From: Calamus simplicifolius
Taxonomy: Eukaryota > Streptophyta > Magnoliopsida > Arecales > Arecaceae
Direction of reading: 5' to 3'
Assembly: GCA_900491605.1 (NCBI GenBank)
Contig: UESW01000112.1
Location: forward strand, 23,387 to 87,386
Length of the DNA stretch: 64,000 nt
Position numbers and translations under genes: made by a program. Positions 1 to 10,352 of this stretch are shown one piece after another. The notes beneath the pieces are model-generated. The model was not told the DNA's origin. It did no database searches and saw only the letters and a program-made list of their open reading frames with translations. Positions within the stretch are counted from its first letter, which is position 1; every line of letters begins with the position of its first letter.

Positions 1-96
1 TTCCTTGAGAGCTACCACTCGCGGTCAAGCAAGTGGTCGCTCCTCAAGTGGTGATCGCCAAAAGTTTGACATCCTCTCCATAACCGCTGAGCTATC

Positions 97-275
97 CTTA
101 AAGTTATATTTAATAACAAAATGTGAAACGAGAACAGAGTATTGAGGATAGAGCGTAAAATTCAGTCCTTAAAGTTACATTTAATATCAAAATGTGAAAC
201 GAGAACAGAGTATAAGAGCATAAAATTTAGTCCTTAAAGTTATATTTAACATCAAAATGTGAAACAATGCACACA
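97..275. repeat. Short tandem repeat, about 65-72 bp unit, 2.5 copies
   Basis: Three successive blocks start with the same CCTTAAAGTTAYATTTAA motif near positions 98, 169 and 232. Each continues into AAAATGTGAAACGAGAACAGAG or a variant. The third block is cut short. The DNA is AT-rich and non-coding, with no transposon ends visible. Confidence 0.75.
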
Positions 276-499
276 GAACAAGGACCGAGCATCATCTCAT
301 GTGATGGTAAAACAAACTGAATATTGGAAGAAGAAAAGAAAGTTAGATGAACGTACGGACGCCAGTAAATCTTCCTACTATTTAGTTTACCGTGCTGGTT
401 CATCGAACAGGGGAGCATAGGGTCAGAAGCGTTACCAACGGCGATGGAGCTTTTAACGTTAGTCCATTTAAAGGCATCTCGGCAATCGTTCAAGGTCAT
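227..499 (-). pseudogene. Unrecognised minus-strand ORF, possible gene fragment
   Basis: A 90-codon minus-strand frame begins MTLNDCRDAFKWTNVKSSIA and has balanced, protein-like composition for roughly its first 55 residues before degenerating. I do not recognise the family. A GTAAAC donor-like site inside it, after residues MNQHG, suggests that only about 35-40 codons are a real exon piece. The first part, about 30 codons, is repeated at 24665-24760 in the duplicated segment and is cut off there by the duplication boundary. No promoter or partner exons are visible, so this is best treated as a gene fragment or a chance ORF. Confidence 0.25.
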
Positions 500-2084
500 A
501 CCAAAGAAAAGATAGGTTTAGTAACATTATATTTTTACTGTACATTTTCTTGGGTGAATGTATCTTAAGGAAAAAAGAAAAATTTTCTATTTTTTAATAA
601 AAAATTATAAAAAACACATTCATTTATCAAAAATAAAAAAATAATTTTTAATTTAAAAATAAAAAAATTATGGAGAATTATGGTTGATGGTGGAGGATAA
701 AAGAGGATGGCAATGGTAGTGGATAAGGTCCAATACTAAAAATTGGTATTGTTTTAACATTTGGCTTATATGTTTTGATATAGGCCATATCATACCAAAC
801 CAATGGCAAATTGGTTAGGTGGACTAGGAGCTCCTAATTCTTAAATTATCATGAATCAAGTTAAACCGAGCAATTCAATTTGATTCGATATACTAGTACA
901 AAGTCAATACATATGGTTTGGGGTAGTTTGCCTCCCTTAGCAAACTAAGAGGTAAAATTATCCCAATTTTAGGTCAGTTTGGCTCGGTTCACCTTAAATT
1001 GTCCGATTTAAAATAGTTCGACTAACCTTAATAGTAGACAATGCACAAATAATATATAACGATGGCAGTAAATAATTGAGATATGATGGTGATGATGTGG
1101 AGGTAGTGAATTATGGAGATGTGGTGGCAAGTGGTGAAGGGCAATAGTAGCGGTAGATGGTGTAAGTATGGGGTAGGTGGTGGAGGGCGACGTGGTGGTG
1201 CATCACATAGGTTTGATGGTGGTGTTAGTAGGTGGTGAAAGTATAGTGACGATTATGGTGGTGGATTATGAAGGTGAGTGTAGAGATATGACGGTGGTGA
1301 TGGTGAAAGATAGTGAGTGTATTGAAGATACAATGGTGGTAGTGGTAAAAGAGGATATAGTCAATCAAGCTATAGTTTCATTAAATTACTAATTTCATTT
1401 TTAGGACAATAAATTTTTAAAAATTATATTGATAAATAATTAAAGTCCAATTGAGGCTAGATCATTTGTAGATAAGGTCTACCTTACTTGAGCCTAGAGT
1501 CATATGGTTTTGGGTTTGCTAAACTATCTTATTTGGATGCCAAGATACATACTGGTAATTTTTCTCAAAAATAATATAAGCATAGTCCTATTTGAACCGC
1601 TAAAATACCTAATGATGATTTCTCTCAAAAAAATAAACCTAATGGTGATTAGTTTAGGCTTTAGCACTAGCCCAAACCAGACCATTTTTGCTATCAATCT
1701 ACCAATTTAATAGACAAGTTTAACTCATATATTTCTTACATCAAACCAACAATCTTAATAAAAAGTAAGGATACAAACCAAATGGAATATATGAAAAAGA
1801 CCACCTCACCAGCAACTAATATAAAGGGACAAACAATGACAACACAACATTGAACACTCCTCTATCTCCATATGTGAAAGAAGAAAAAAAGACTTCAAAA
1901 GGGAAATAGAAAGAATCAAGGACATTAGAGTCTTCTATGACAACAAAATGAAAGGAGAGGGGAGCTTATATCGGCACATAGCTTTTTATGATAAAAATCA
2001 TGGAAAGCAAAAAGCTCACAGGAATAGAAGCAAAAATACATAAATAAATAAATAAAAAGCAAAATGCATTTGTAAACATATGGA

Positions 2085-2116
<32 letters not shown>

Positions 2117-2134
2117 GTATGAGTTGGCCTATAA
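418..2134. repeat. 1.7 kb dispersed direct repeat, copy 1
   Basis: This segment is nearly collinear with 24665-26372, with only scattered substitutions and single-base indels. It includes a GGTGGTG-rich stretch around 1080-1370 and ends in a CT microsatellite (2091-2116) followed by GTATGAGTTGGCCTATA. The microsatellite is longer here than in copy 2. The 71-codon frame at 1177-1392 is Val/Met/Asp-rich, is carried in both copies, and looks like a by-product of the GTG-rich repeat, not a gene. Neither terminal inverted repeats nor target duplications were found at the edges. Confidence 0.85.
2091..2116. repeat. (CT)n microsatellite
   Basis: A pure TC/CT dinucleotide run of about 13 units at the right edge of the duplicated segment. 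The paralogous run at 26334-26354 is several units shorter. Confidence 0.9.
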
Positions 2135-2811
2135 TACCATATTTGCTAATATATAGAGGAGTAGATCATGTACCAAAATGGTCAAAAGTATGGTAGACTA
2201 TACCAGTATGTACCATCCCATACGAGTGCACCATATGGTCCATACCATCCAGTATCAAACCAAAACACAGAAAGGGGTGTACTAACTCTTGGAATGCCGA
2301 ACCAACCCCATGCCGAGCGTACAACCATTTTATCAAGATTGCAAGCCCTGGTCAAAAGCATTGGAGAGCTACAATGTCCTAGGCGGAAGTAATTATCTTC
2401 TAAGTATATTGCCCACTGAATTTCCTCTCCACTTGTACAAAAACAAAGGGTAGAGGATGGAATATTATATGGACAATAAAAGAATCAAAAAACTCTATTG
2501 AACTAATTGTTTTCTTTGATTTTGATATCAGCATGAGTGCCTTGGTAGCATTCAAACTCCATGGTAAGATTGTAATACTAACTTCAGGTCTCTAAGTGAC
2601 CGTAGAATATGGACTCTTTCTATAAATATTGACTTGGAAATTTGGAGTGTTTGAATTTTATTTTTGATAAGGATTCTTTCTATCAGCAAGTTAAATCCAT
2701 AATGATGTTGCTTATTATGGTGGGGAGAGGGGAGTGAAGGAGAGGGGTTCTCATTTTCTTCCAAATAAGGCTTGGCTTATTTTGAAGTCTAAGGAATGAG
2801 AAGAAATGTGT

Positions 2812-3215
2812 TTTCAATCAAACTATAGTTTCATTAAATATTAATTTCATTTTTAGGATAATAAATTTTTAAAAATTATATCGATAAATCATAAAAGAAC
2901 AATTGAAGCTAGATCATTTGTAGATAATATCTAGCTTACTTGAGCCTAGGTTTGCATAGTTTCGGTTTGCTAAAATATCCTATTTGGAAGCCAAGATACC
3001 GACCAATAATTTCTCTTAAAAATAATGTAGGCTCTAGTCCTATTTGAACTTCCAATATACCTAATGATAAATGCCCTCAAAAAATAAACTTAACGATGAT
3101 TAGTTTAGGCTCTAACATTGATATAAAATAAGCCTATTTTTGCTATTAACCTACCAATTTAATAGACAAGCTTAGCTCGCATATTTCTTATATCAAACTT
3201 ACTATCTTAATTAAT
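2812..3215. repeat. Diverged third copy of part of the 1.7 kb repeat
   Basis: The stretch starting TCAATCAAACTATAGTTTC aligns with about 1359-1760 of copy 1 (and the matching part of copy 2), with many more differences than those two show between themselves. It includes the shared CTAGATCATTTGTAGATAA and CTTACTTGAGCCTAG blocks. It therefore belongs to an older repeat family of which copies 1 and 2 are recent duplicates. Confidence 0.75.
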
Positions 3216-4075
3216 TGAGCATTGCTTCAGTGATCATGCCTCCTCTGTTCAAGATACCCTGTTCAAGCCTAGGAAGGTGGATCCTAGCGTATATGAACTT
3301 GGATAACATACAAGGGATCTCTCTCACACACAGAGAAGAGGATAAAAAATGCAACAACTTTTGTAAGGAGTGCCCTCTTGATGTTAGTGAGCTTGAAGGC
3401 ATGTTTAGGGACTAAGCCTAAGAAATGGCTCTTTTCTATTGTTCATTGCCAATTGTCAGCATAGGTTGCCAGGTTAAGTTGCACTCATCAAGCACTTTCC
3501 ATGGAGATAAATCGCATTTTAGGGGTCAAATGCGAGGGCTTCATGGTGCTAAGGCATTTCATTATGGGAGGTGTGTGCATTTCAACAAGGCTTCATGGGA
3601 CTAAGTAAGAAGGAAATAAAAGTTATTTGAATCAATTATGTGCCAAAGCAATTGTTGGAGATATCAATGATCAATATCACTTGCAAGAAAGAATTTTACT
3701 TATTTTGCAATATATTTATGATTTACTGATGTGTTTCAATAGTTCATGGGTATTTGGTACTCACAAACAAGAGAGGATTTTCATGGTTAGATGGTTAATT
3801 TTTCAAAATATATGAACGTTGATCATTGCATGCTTGTATTGATGGTTCAAAGGGACATGAGAGGGAATTGTTGTAAGCAAGGTATACTGAACCAAACTGT
3901 ATCAGCCAAAAGACGGGTCGGTTTATCCTTTAAAAATGGTTCGCTTATTGGAAGGTCTTATCAATTAATTGAGTTATCAGGTTTAAGTTCAACCTATTTT
4001 CTAAACAATCCACTATTAAAAAAGAGACTTTGGCTTTGCCATTTCAAGAAACTTCCGACACTTTTCTTACGAACC
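3216..4075. other. Intergenic, nothing recognised
   Basis: I see only short frames without family features, no RNA genes and no transposon ends here. The interval ends at the TTA target duplication (4076-4078) of CACTA-1. Confidence 0.6.
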
Positions 4076-4078
4076 TTA

Positions 4079-4520
4079 CACTACTAGAGGCCGGACTTTT
4101 GGCGCAAAAAAAATCGAGCGACCGCCTGAGACGGTCGCGGAAGCAACCTTTAGCGACCGCTTGAGGGCGGTCGCTAAAGGCGGTCGCGGAAAATAGGAAA
4201 AATCGGGCGACCGCTTGAGGGCGGTCGCGGAAGGCACCTTTAGCGACCGCTTGAGGGCAGTCGCTAAAGGCGGTCGCGGAAAATAGTGAAAAATCGGGAA
4301 AATAATAGGAAAAAATCGAGCGAATTCGAGCTTGAGCGGTCGCGGAGAGGCCACGATTGAAAGGCACCTTTAGCGACCGCTTGAGGGCGGTCGCTAAAGG
4401 CGGTCGCGGAAAATAGAAAAAATCCAGAAAATAATAGGGAAAATTCGGGCGACCGCTTGAGGGCGGTCGCGGAAGGCACCTTTAGCGACCGCTTGAGAGC
4501 GGTCGCTAAAGGCTGATTTT
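4079..4520. repeat. CACTA-1 left terminal/subterminal repeat block
   Basis: The terminal CACTACTAG is followed by repeated motifs AGCGACCGCTTGAGGGCGGT and TTTAGCGACCGC, many arranged as inverted pairs separated by AAATAGGAAAAATCG spacers. The arms CGACCGC and GCGGTCG recur about every 40-60 bp. Reading frames on the minus strand (4044-4479) only translate this repeat (SATAFSDRPQAVAKG-type strings) and are not genes. Confidence 0.9.
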
Positions 4521-4559
4521 TATTAACTCTTCGGCTGGTTTTTATTAACGCTTGAGAGC

Positions 4560-4700
4560 GATGCCCTAATTGAAACCCTTCCCCGCGAGCTCCTCTCCGC
4601 CGTCAACCCCCGGACGCCGGAACCCTCCCCCGCCACCTTTAAAACTCCCCGCGGCAAGGGTTTTAGCCGCTGCTCGCCTTCGAGGTTAGGGCATCTTTCT
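4560..4700 (+). other. GC-rich leader or captured first exon inside CACTA-1
   Basis: A sharply GC-rich island starts at ATGCCCTAATTGAAACCC and runs into GAGGTTAGGGCATC, after which the sequence turns T-rich and intron-like. Its position just inside the left subterminal block matches the GC-rich segment at 62450-63440 in CACTA-3. It may be the transcribed 5' leader of the element or a captured host exon. A short frame at about 5475-5545 (starting MTSDNDAGKDKLMVVEGE) may be a second piece of the same captured sequence. No function is assigned. Confidence 0.4.
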
Positions 4701-6579
4701 GCTTTTTTGAAAAAAAAAAAACTTTGAAGGCCTTTAATTTCCGGGCTTGATTTGCCGATTCGGCACTGGATTCTCTTGTTTTTGCATAGATCTTAAACTG
4801 TGCCGATTTTATTTTATTTTTTCCCCTTCTCATATGCCCTTCGATCCGTTGATAGTAGTTATCTATCTATTTATTTATTATTTTGGCACAGAAAATCCGT
4901 TTCAGCATTTTGCAAGATGGTTGTATGCTATTTATTGTGATTATCTGACTGTCTGATTAGAGAGGCTTCTATCGGATCAGATTAATTCCCGTTGACGGAT
5001 TGTGTTTTTTTTTTTTTTAAAGTTTTGCTTCTTTTCTCTTGCTGCCATGAACTTGAAGGTTAGAACTAGCCTCGCTCTTTTTAGGTCTGGAAGAGTGTTC
5101 ATTCACTTTACTTGATGATAACCTACTTTATTTATCCTTGCTCACTAGTGTTTTTTTACTTTTTTAATGCTATTAGCGCAATCTCTCGGTTCTGAAATTT
5201 ATCCTGATGATCTGCAGAGCTATGGATTCTGTTTTCTCTGTATCTGATTACCCTTTCCGTTCATTGTTTATTCTATTATACTTAACATGATAGATAACTA
5301 AGGGAGTATCATTAGTTTAGTTACTAATTTTGCAGTCAAGTTAATTTTACATGAAATGAAATATTGGTTGTTCCTCTGTAATTTGTTAATGGAGGGTATA
5401 TTCTCTAGGTAAGTTTTATTTTGATCATATTAGTATTCTTAGGATGCAGATTGAGCATTAACTGCTGCTTGAATGACATCTGATAATGATGCTGGGAAAG
5501 ATAAATTGATGGTAGTGGAGGGTGAATTACAATCATCTAGTTGTTGAAGATTATTTGCCAACTGATGAATTATAGAGTTAGAAATTTAATGCAGTAGTAA
5601 ATAATTGTGATTATCAAGCAGATTATATGGTATGTGACCTGATTAAGTGCTTGAGAATGCTCTCCACAGTTTTCCACGGTTCTCTTCAATTTCAAAAGTG
5701 TGACAACAATATAGCTGGGATTACCATTTTTGGTGCTCTATTTAGCCCATTTATTTAGATTGTATATTCAAGTTCATGCAAGATGAAATGCTTTCATGAA
5801 GTTGGTAACTCTTGTAGCTTACACAAAGGAAACATCAGGTACAAATCAGGGGATTGCCAAAAGATCACTTGATCAAGCTAACATAGGCAGCTTCTTGTGG
5901 TTCTTTATGCAACTATTTGTTAACTAGAGCCCAACAATGCAAAGACTCCGGTATTTCTTTTCTTCCAGCCAAGAGGTGCATGTGGAGAATGGAAGGAAAT
6001 GCAAGGGATCTACATATTCAGATATTAGTAATATAAGATTTGTAACTAAATTTACTCCCTTTTTTTGCACAAATACACAAACGACTAATATCCAGTTCGA
6101 ATCACTGTTTTTCAGAAGAAATAAATGTACAAATGTTAGCATCGTGCAAATAGCCATATCCAATGTTTTTATGCAACTGATAGGAGTGAGAGGGATATCC
6201 ATGTATTAATAATCAATCCATTCGATGTTATAACAAGTAGCCAAATAGATCACACCACATAGTGACCAAGATACATACAAAGATAGAGACAACTGAGTAA
6301 AAATTTATATGGCCATATTTGTATTATGGCTTCCCCTTGTCATGATCCAAGCATTCAAAAACTTCCTAGCTGAGTGTACTAACCAAATCATCAAAAGGCA
6401 ATCACCTATGTCACTTATAGAGCCATGCCAGCTACCATACTGAACCTTTTACAACAAGTTATTTTAATTGAAGTTATGATCTGTCTACTTCCTAAAATTA
6501 ATAAAAATACGGCAAACTGTCTACGAATGGTTTTAGTTATTACTTGCAATTTATTTATCTTATGATACGTTAAAAAGAT

Positions 6580-8237
6580 ATGTCCGGACGTAAGAGGAGA
6601 GAGCATCCACACACGATGGACGAGTTTTTACATCATAGCCAGGCTCGTTCGTCGACAGGGCCTTCTCCATCTACAGACCATGATCCACAGACACCTGCAC
6701 CGGCACGATTTAGATCTTCCCAGTCGACAGGGCCTTCTCCATCTACAGTTGGTGCATCGACCTCCGCACATACTGGTATAATTTCATTTTTATGTTTAAC
6801 AATTATAAAAATAATTTTAGTTTTATTTAACTAATAAGTTTATTGTTTATAGCTTCTACTACGACGAGTTCATCTTCGAGTAGGGGTAGGGGCCCAGCTA
6901 GAGGGATTCCTTCATGAATGCTGGTACCCGTTATGATGTGCAATTTGACGACACATTTCATCCTGTTGGAGAAGGGGCTCGCCCCTTTATCAGCCAGTTG
7001 GGGCATATGGTTCGAGACCCACATAGATTTCCCCTGACTATGCTTGATTGGACTGCTTTTCCTCAGGATACGATAGATCGACTCTGGGGGGAGGTTAAGG
7101 TAAGCCGCTGAGTTCTATCTTATAGCTTCAACGTTATTATACGATGTATCAAAATTTCTTATCCTAAAATTTCTTATCCTACGTAGGACAATTTGAGGTC
7201 ATATCCTGATGATTTTCGTCCAGTTTGCTTGGCAAAGTGTCGAAAGTTATGGAAAGACCACAAGAATAAGGTAAAGAAAGAGCATTGGGAGAAGAATGTG
7301 GACGACCCAGACCTTCTTCAGCGAGTCCCAAGGGGCATTCTCCCCGCACAGTGGCCTGAGTTGGTCCGGTACTGGTCGAGTGAGAAGGCAAGGGTGAGTA
7401 GTTCAACCTATTTTTTGTTAAATTCATATGAAACATTCGGTGTAAACTTATAAACACGACCCAAAATGAATGCAGGAAGAGGCAGAGCGAAATTCTCAAA
7501 ATCGCTCGATGCAGGGCCCTACTCACAGGCTTGGGACTCGACACGTTACGCAGATCCGGCACGAGGTAAACAGTCACGTTAAACCATACGTATTTTGATT
7601 GTTGACGTAGTGTGTATTCATATATGTAGATGACATGATTTATCCTTCGACAGTTACGTGAGCGGGGTGCACCCACCGACCGGATGTCTGTATGGATGGC
7701 GAGTCGCAATCTCGACCATCCTGAGGTTGCAGCTCTTGTAGTAAGTATTTACCTTTACGCAATACTTTTTTAACCTATTATGAGATTTATTGATTTACTA
7801 TTCTAATTTGGTTGCTTTCTTGCACACAGGCCCAGTTTGAGGCTCGATTGGCCGAGCTGCCAGAGGAGGAGCGACAGGTAGTTGCTAGGCGGGATGAGAT
7901 ATTCCACACCATCATAGGCCAGGATGGGCACGGATACACACTTACATACGGCACAGGCATACCACGTTCGACTATCATGCGAGCGGAGTCATCCCAGGGC
8001 TCACGCATGCGAACTGACGAGGTGGCTGAGCTGATCCAGTCTCTTCACCAGCAGATGGATGCGCGTGTCGAGGATCTTCGGGTAAGGATGCAGGCTGCGA
8101 TGCAGGCCGAGGTGCAGGCTCAGGTACAGGAGCAGGTGCAGGCATTTAAGGCGGAGCTACATCATCGACTAGCTCAGAGTGGTGTCCCTATAGCTGATGA
8201 TTCAGATCCACCGATTCATACTCAGGTTCATAATTGA
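6580..8237 (+). CDS. tnpA-like CACTA accessory gene (Transposase_24 / Ptta-En/Spm type), probably defective
   Basis: Proposed exons are 6580-6775, 6853-7099, 7187-7393, 7476-7565, 7654-7740 and 7830-8237, each bounded by GT...AG. The start is the ATG of MSGRKRREHPH. The N-terminal 65 residues are Ser/Pro/Thr-rich. Exon 2 contains YDVQFDDTFHP and GLSM-free linker sequence. Exon 3 has a basic region (CRKLWKDHKNKVKK) and WPELVRYWSSEKA, followed by EEAERNSQNR. This order is typical of the plant Ptta/En/Spm family (Pfam Transposase_24). The last exon has EERQVVARRDEIFHTIIG and a Gln-rich coiled coil (QAAMQAEVQAQVQEQVQ). Such proteins bind the subterminal repeats of their own element. Joining exons 1 and 2 as drawn breaks the frame near 6908-6914, so this copy is either non-functional or spliced differently. 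A further exon at 8324-8400 is possible. Confidence 0.75.
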
Positions 8238-9835
8238 AGGCATCTGTATTTAAATTTAATTTAATTACTTTTAAAATATATATTATTTATTTATGTTGTT
8301 AATTATATACTGTAATATTGTAGGCCCCAGACGCTGGCAGTAGTCACCAGGCGAGACATGACTCAGTTGGTGAGGGCTCAAATGAACATAATCGGGTATG
8401 AGTTTATGAATATGCTTGATCCAGTAGCATCAATTTTTCTCATTATTTCTGTAGTTGTTTTATGCTGCAAATGTTTTATAGGTATCCAAGAAATGAATGC
8501 TCAATTCTAACAATGAAATAGGGGTCAAACCTATTGTTGAAATAATTCAACTTTGCACTGATCATTAAAGTCACAACTGTAAAATTTTATAGGTATCCAA
8601 GTATTTGATACGTATTTGATATGGATTTTTGGAGCTGGACATGAGTGTCCAGGTAACACAACGTATGGTTTACATTGAGAAGATTTTTGAGTCCCTTTTG
8701 TGTTTCCCCCCACCAGTTCATATTCCCAAACAGTGAGCAGCTTGGCCTATTATTGCTTTGTTGGAATTATCAGACGATTGGCTGCCTATGATGCATAGAA
8801 CTATTGTTTCACTTTTTATGCTTGTATGTAAAAGCAGCACTAGTGTTCCCTTCTCATGAAGAGTTTTAAATATTGGATGATGCTTCTTTGGTCTTCTTCT
8901 TCTTTTTCTTCTTTTTTCTTTTATTAAAGGTTTGGTTTTATATGTGATCCGGCTGCTAGTTCAGACTGTGGCAGATGACCTTTAATTTGAAACAGTCAAC
9001 TTCATAATGGAGAAGAAATTATAAACAAGTACATAAAAATGGGGAAAACTAGAAAGTCAGTGCAGATGGTGCTTGTGCCACGTGAAGCTAGATTTATAGT
9101 TCATTCATCATCTCATCAGGTCAAGAAAGGACAAAGTCACCAAGAAGGGGGTCAAACATTTAACTCCAATTAGTGGTAATTTTTGGATACATGTAGAAGG
9201 AATGACTTGATACATGTATAAGGAAAAAGAGGTAGAGATAAATCAAAAATTGTATGAGAGGAAGTGATAAAAAAAGATATAGAATCTTTTCATCTTACAA
9301 AAAAAAAAATTCTGGAATGATTTGGTATAGTTTGCCCAAAACTTTGGTTCGATACAGTTTGGCCATATCTAACAAATTAAAAATATATTTATTGCATTAG
9401 AGTTTTTATTGAAAATAAATTGCAATCATTGCCTGCTGATTAACTAACTGCTGTACTCTAGCTCTGCCATCATATAGGTCCATGAAAATGAATGTAGATC
9501 AAATCTGTTTAATTATATTTATATTTTATTGATTAATAATTTAATTTTTTGTTTCAGGTTGATTGACTGGTGCTGCATTGGGACAACTGTTTTCTTTATG
9601 TATTTTTTTGTGAAAATTGTATTAGATATTTTTTTTTTTTGGATTGTAAATCAAAGATGTTGCAGATTTATTAATATAAATAAATTGTTTTTTTTAGTTT
9701 ATACTTTTATTGTTTGTGTACAATTTAATTTTAATATTTAGTTTATATAATTTTGTAAAACAGGTACAGGTACCCAAACAAAAAAAAAAAATCAATAACC
9801 AAAAACAAAACGATTTAAAAAAATAACAAAATCAC
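8238..9835. other. CACTA-1 3' interior, no gene recognised
   Basis: This is AT-rich DNA between the tnpA-like gene and the right subterminal repeats. It contains one short possible last exon (8324-8400), a GGTATCCAAGTATTTGATACG stretch near 8591 and poly-T runs near 9630. No other coding frame has family features. Confidence 0.5.
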
Positions 9836-10349
9836 TATTAGCGACCGCCTAGGCGGTCGCAAAAGGCTTAAAAAGGAGGTCGCCTTTGCTTCTTCAGAAC
9901 AGAAAATAGAAAATGCTAAAATTAAAAATATATAGTATTAGCGACCGCCTAGGCGGTCGCTAAAGGAGTTCAGGCGGTCGCTAATAGTCAGAAAATAGAA
10001 AATAAAAAAATAAAAATTTATAGTATTAGCGACCGCCTAGGCGGTCGCTAATAGTCAGAAAATAGCAAAAAAAAATAAAAAATATATAGTATTAGCGACC
10101 GCCTAGGCGGTCGCTAAAGGCCTTCAGGCGGTCGCTAATAGTAAAATTTTGTCCACCGTCAAGCGGTCGCTCAAGCGGTCGCCAATACTATAGCGATCGC
10201 CATTGGCGGTCGCTAAAAGTCTTTAGCGACGAGTTTCTGGCGGCCAGCACGTGGCGGTCGCTAAACGGTCGCTAAAAACTATTAGCGACCGCTTTTTAAC
10301 TTTTAGCGACCGCCTATGGCGGTCGCTAAAAATGCTTTTTCTACTAGTG
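9836..10349. repeat. CACTA-1 right subterminal block of perfect palindromes
   Basis: The palindrome CGACCGCCTAGGCGGTCG occurs repeatedly (9840, 9940, 10029 and 10095 regions), spaced about 65-100 bp apart by AGAAAATA-rich linkers. It is followed by variants with GCGGTCGCTAAA and the terminal CTACTAGTG. Each palindrome could form a hairpin and would offer two head-to-head copies of the putative binding core GCGACCGC. Confidence 0.9.
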
Positions 10350-10352
10350 TTA

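Larger units (their letters stand above)
4079..10349 (+). mobile_element. CACTA-1: complete CACTA (En/Spm) DNA transposon
   Basis: The element begins CACTACTAG and ends CTACTAGTG, an inverted pair, and is flanked on both sides by the 3 bp target duplication TTA (4076-4078 and 10350-10352), as expected for CACTA transposons. Both ends carry arrays of GCGACCGC / GCGGTCGC subterminal repeats, the class of sites bound by the element's own TNPA-type protein in En/Spm. Inside are a GC-rich leader (4560-4700), a long AT-rich intron-like stretch and a spliced tnpA-like gene (6580-8237). I see no TNPD-type (Transposase_21) catalytic ORF, so the copy is probably non-autonomous and would need transposase in trans. 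It is 6.27 kb long with intact ends, which suggests a relatively recent insertion. Confidence 0.93.

Noticed and set aside
57..97. tRNA or tRNA-derived SINE on the minus strand (GGATAGCTCAGCGGTTA resembles box A)
   Set aside because: No box B (GGTTCGAATCC-like), no cloverleaf and no poly tail in the expected positions. The neighbouring GCGGTCAAGC bits look more like CACTA-1 subterminal fragments, too weak to call.
1177..1392. 71-codon ORF (MVEGDVVVHHIGLMVV...) as a gene
   Set aside because: It lies in a GTGGTG-rich low-complexity stretch. Presence in both duplicate copies only reflects the duplication, and no conserved domain is apparent.
418..2134. Helitron origin of the 1.7 kb duplicate
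   Set aside because: Possible CTAG near one edge, but no terminal hairpin, no A-T insertion site and no second terminus.
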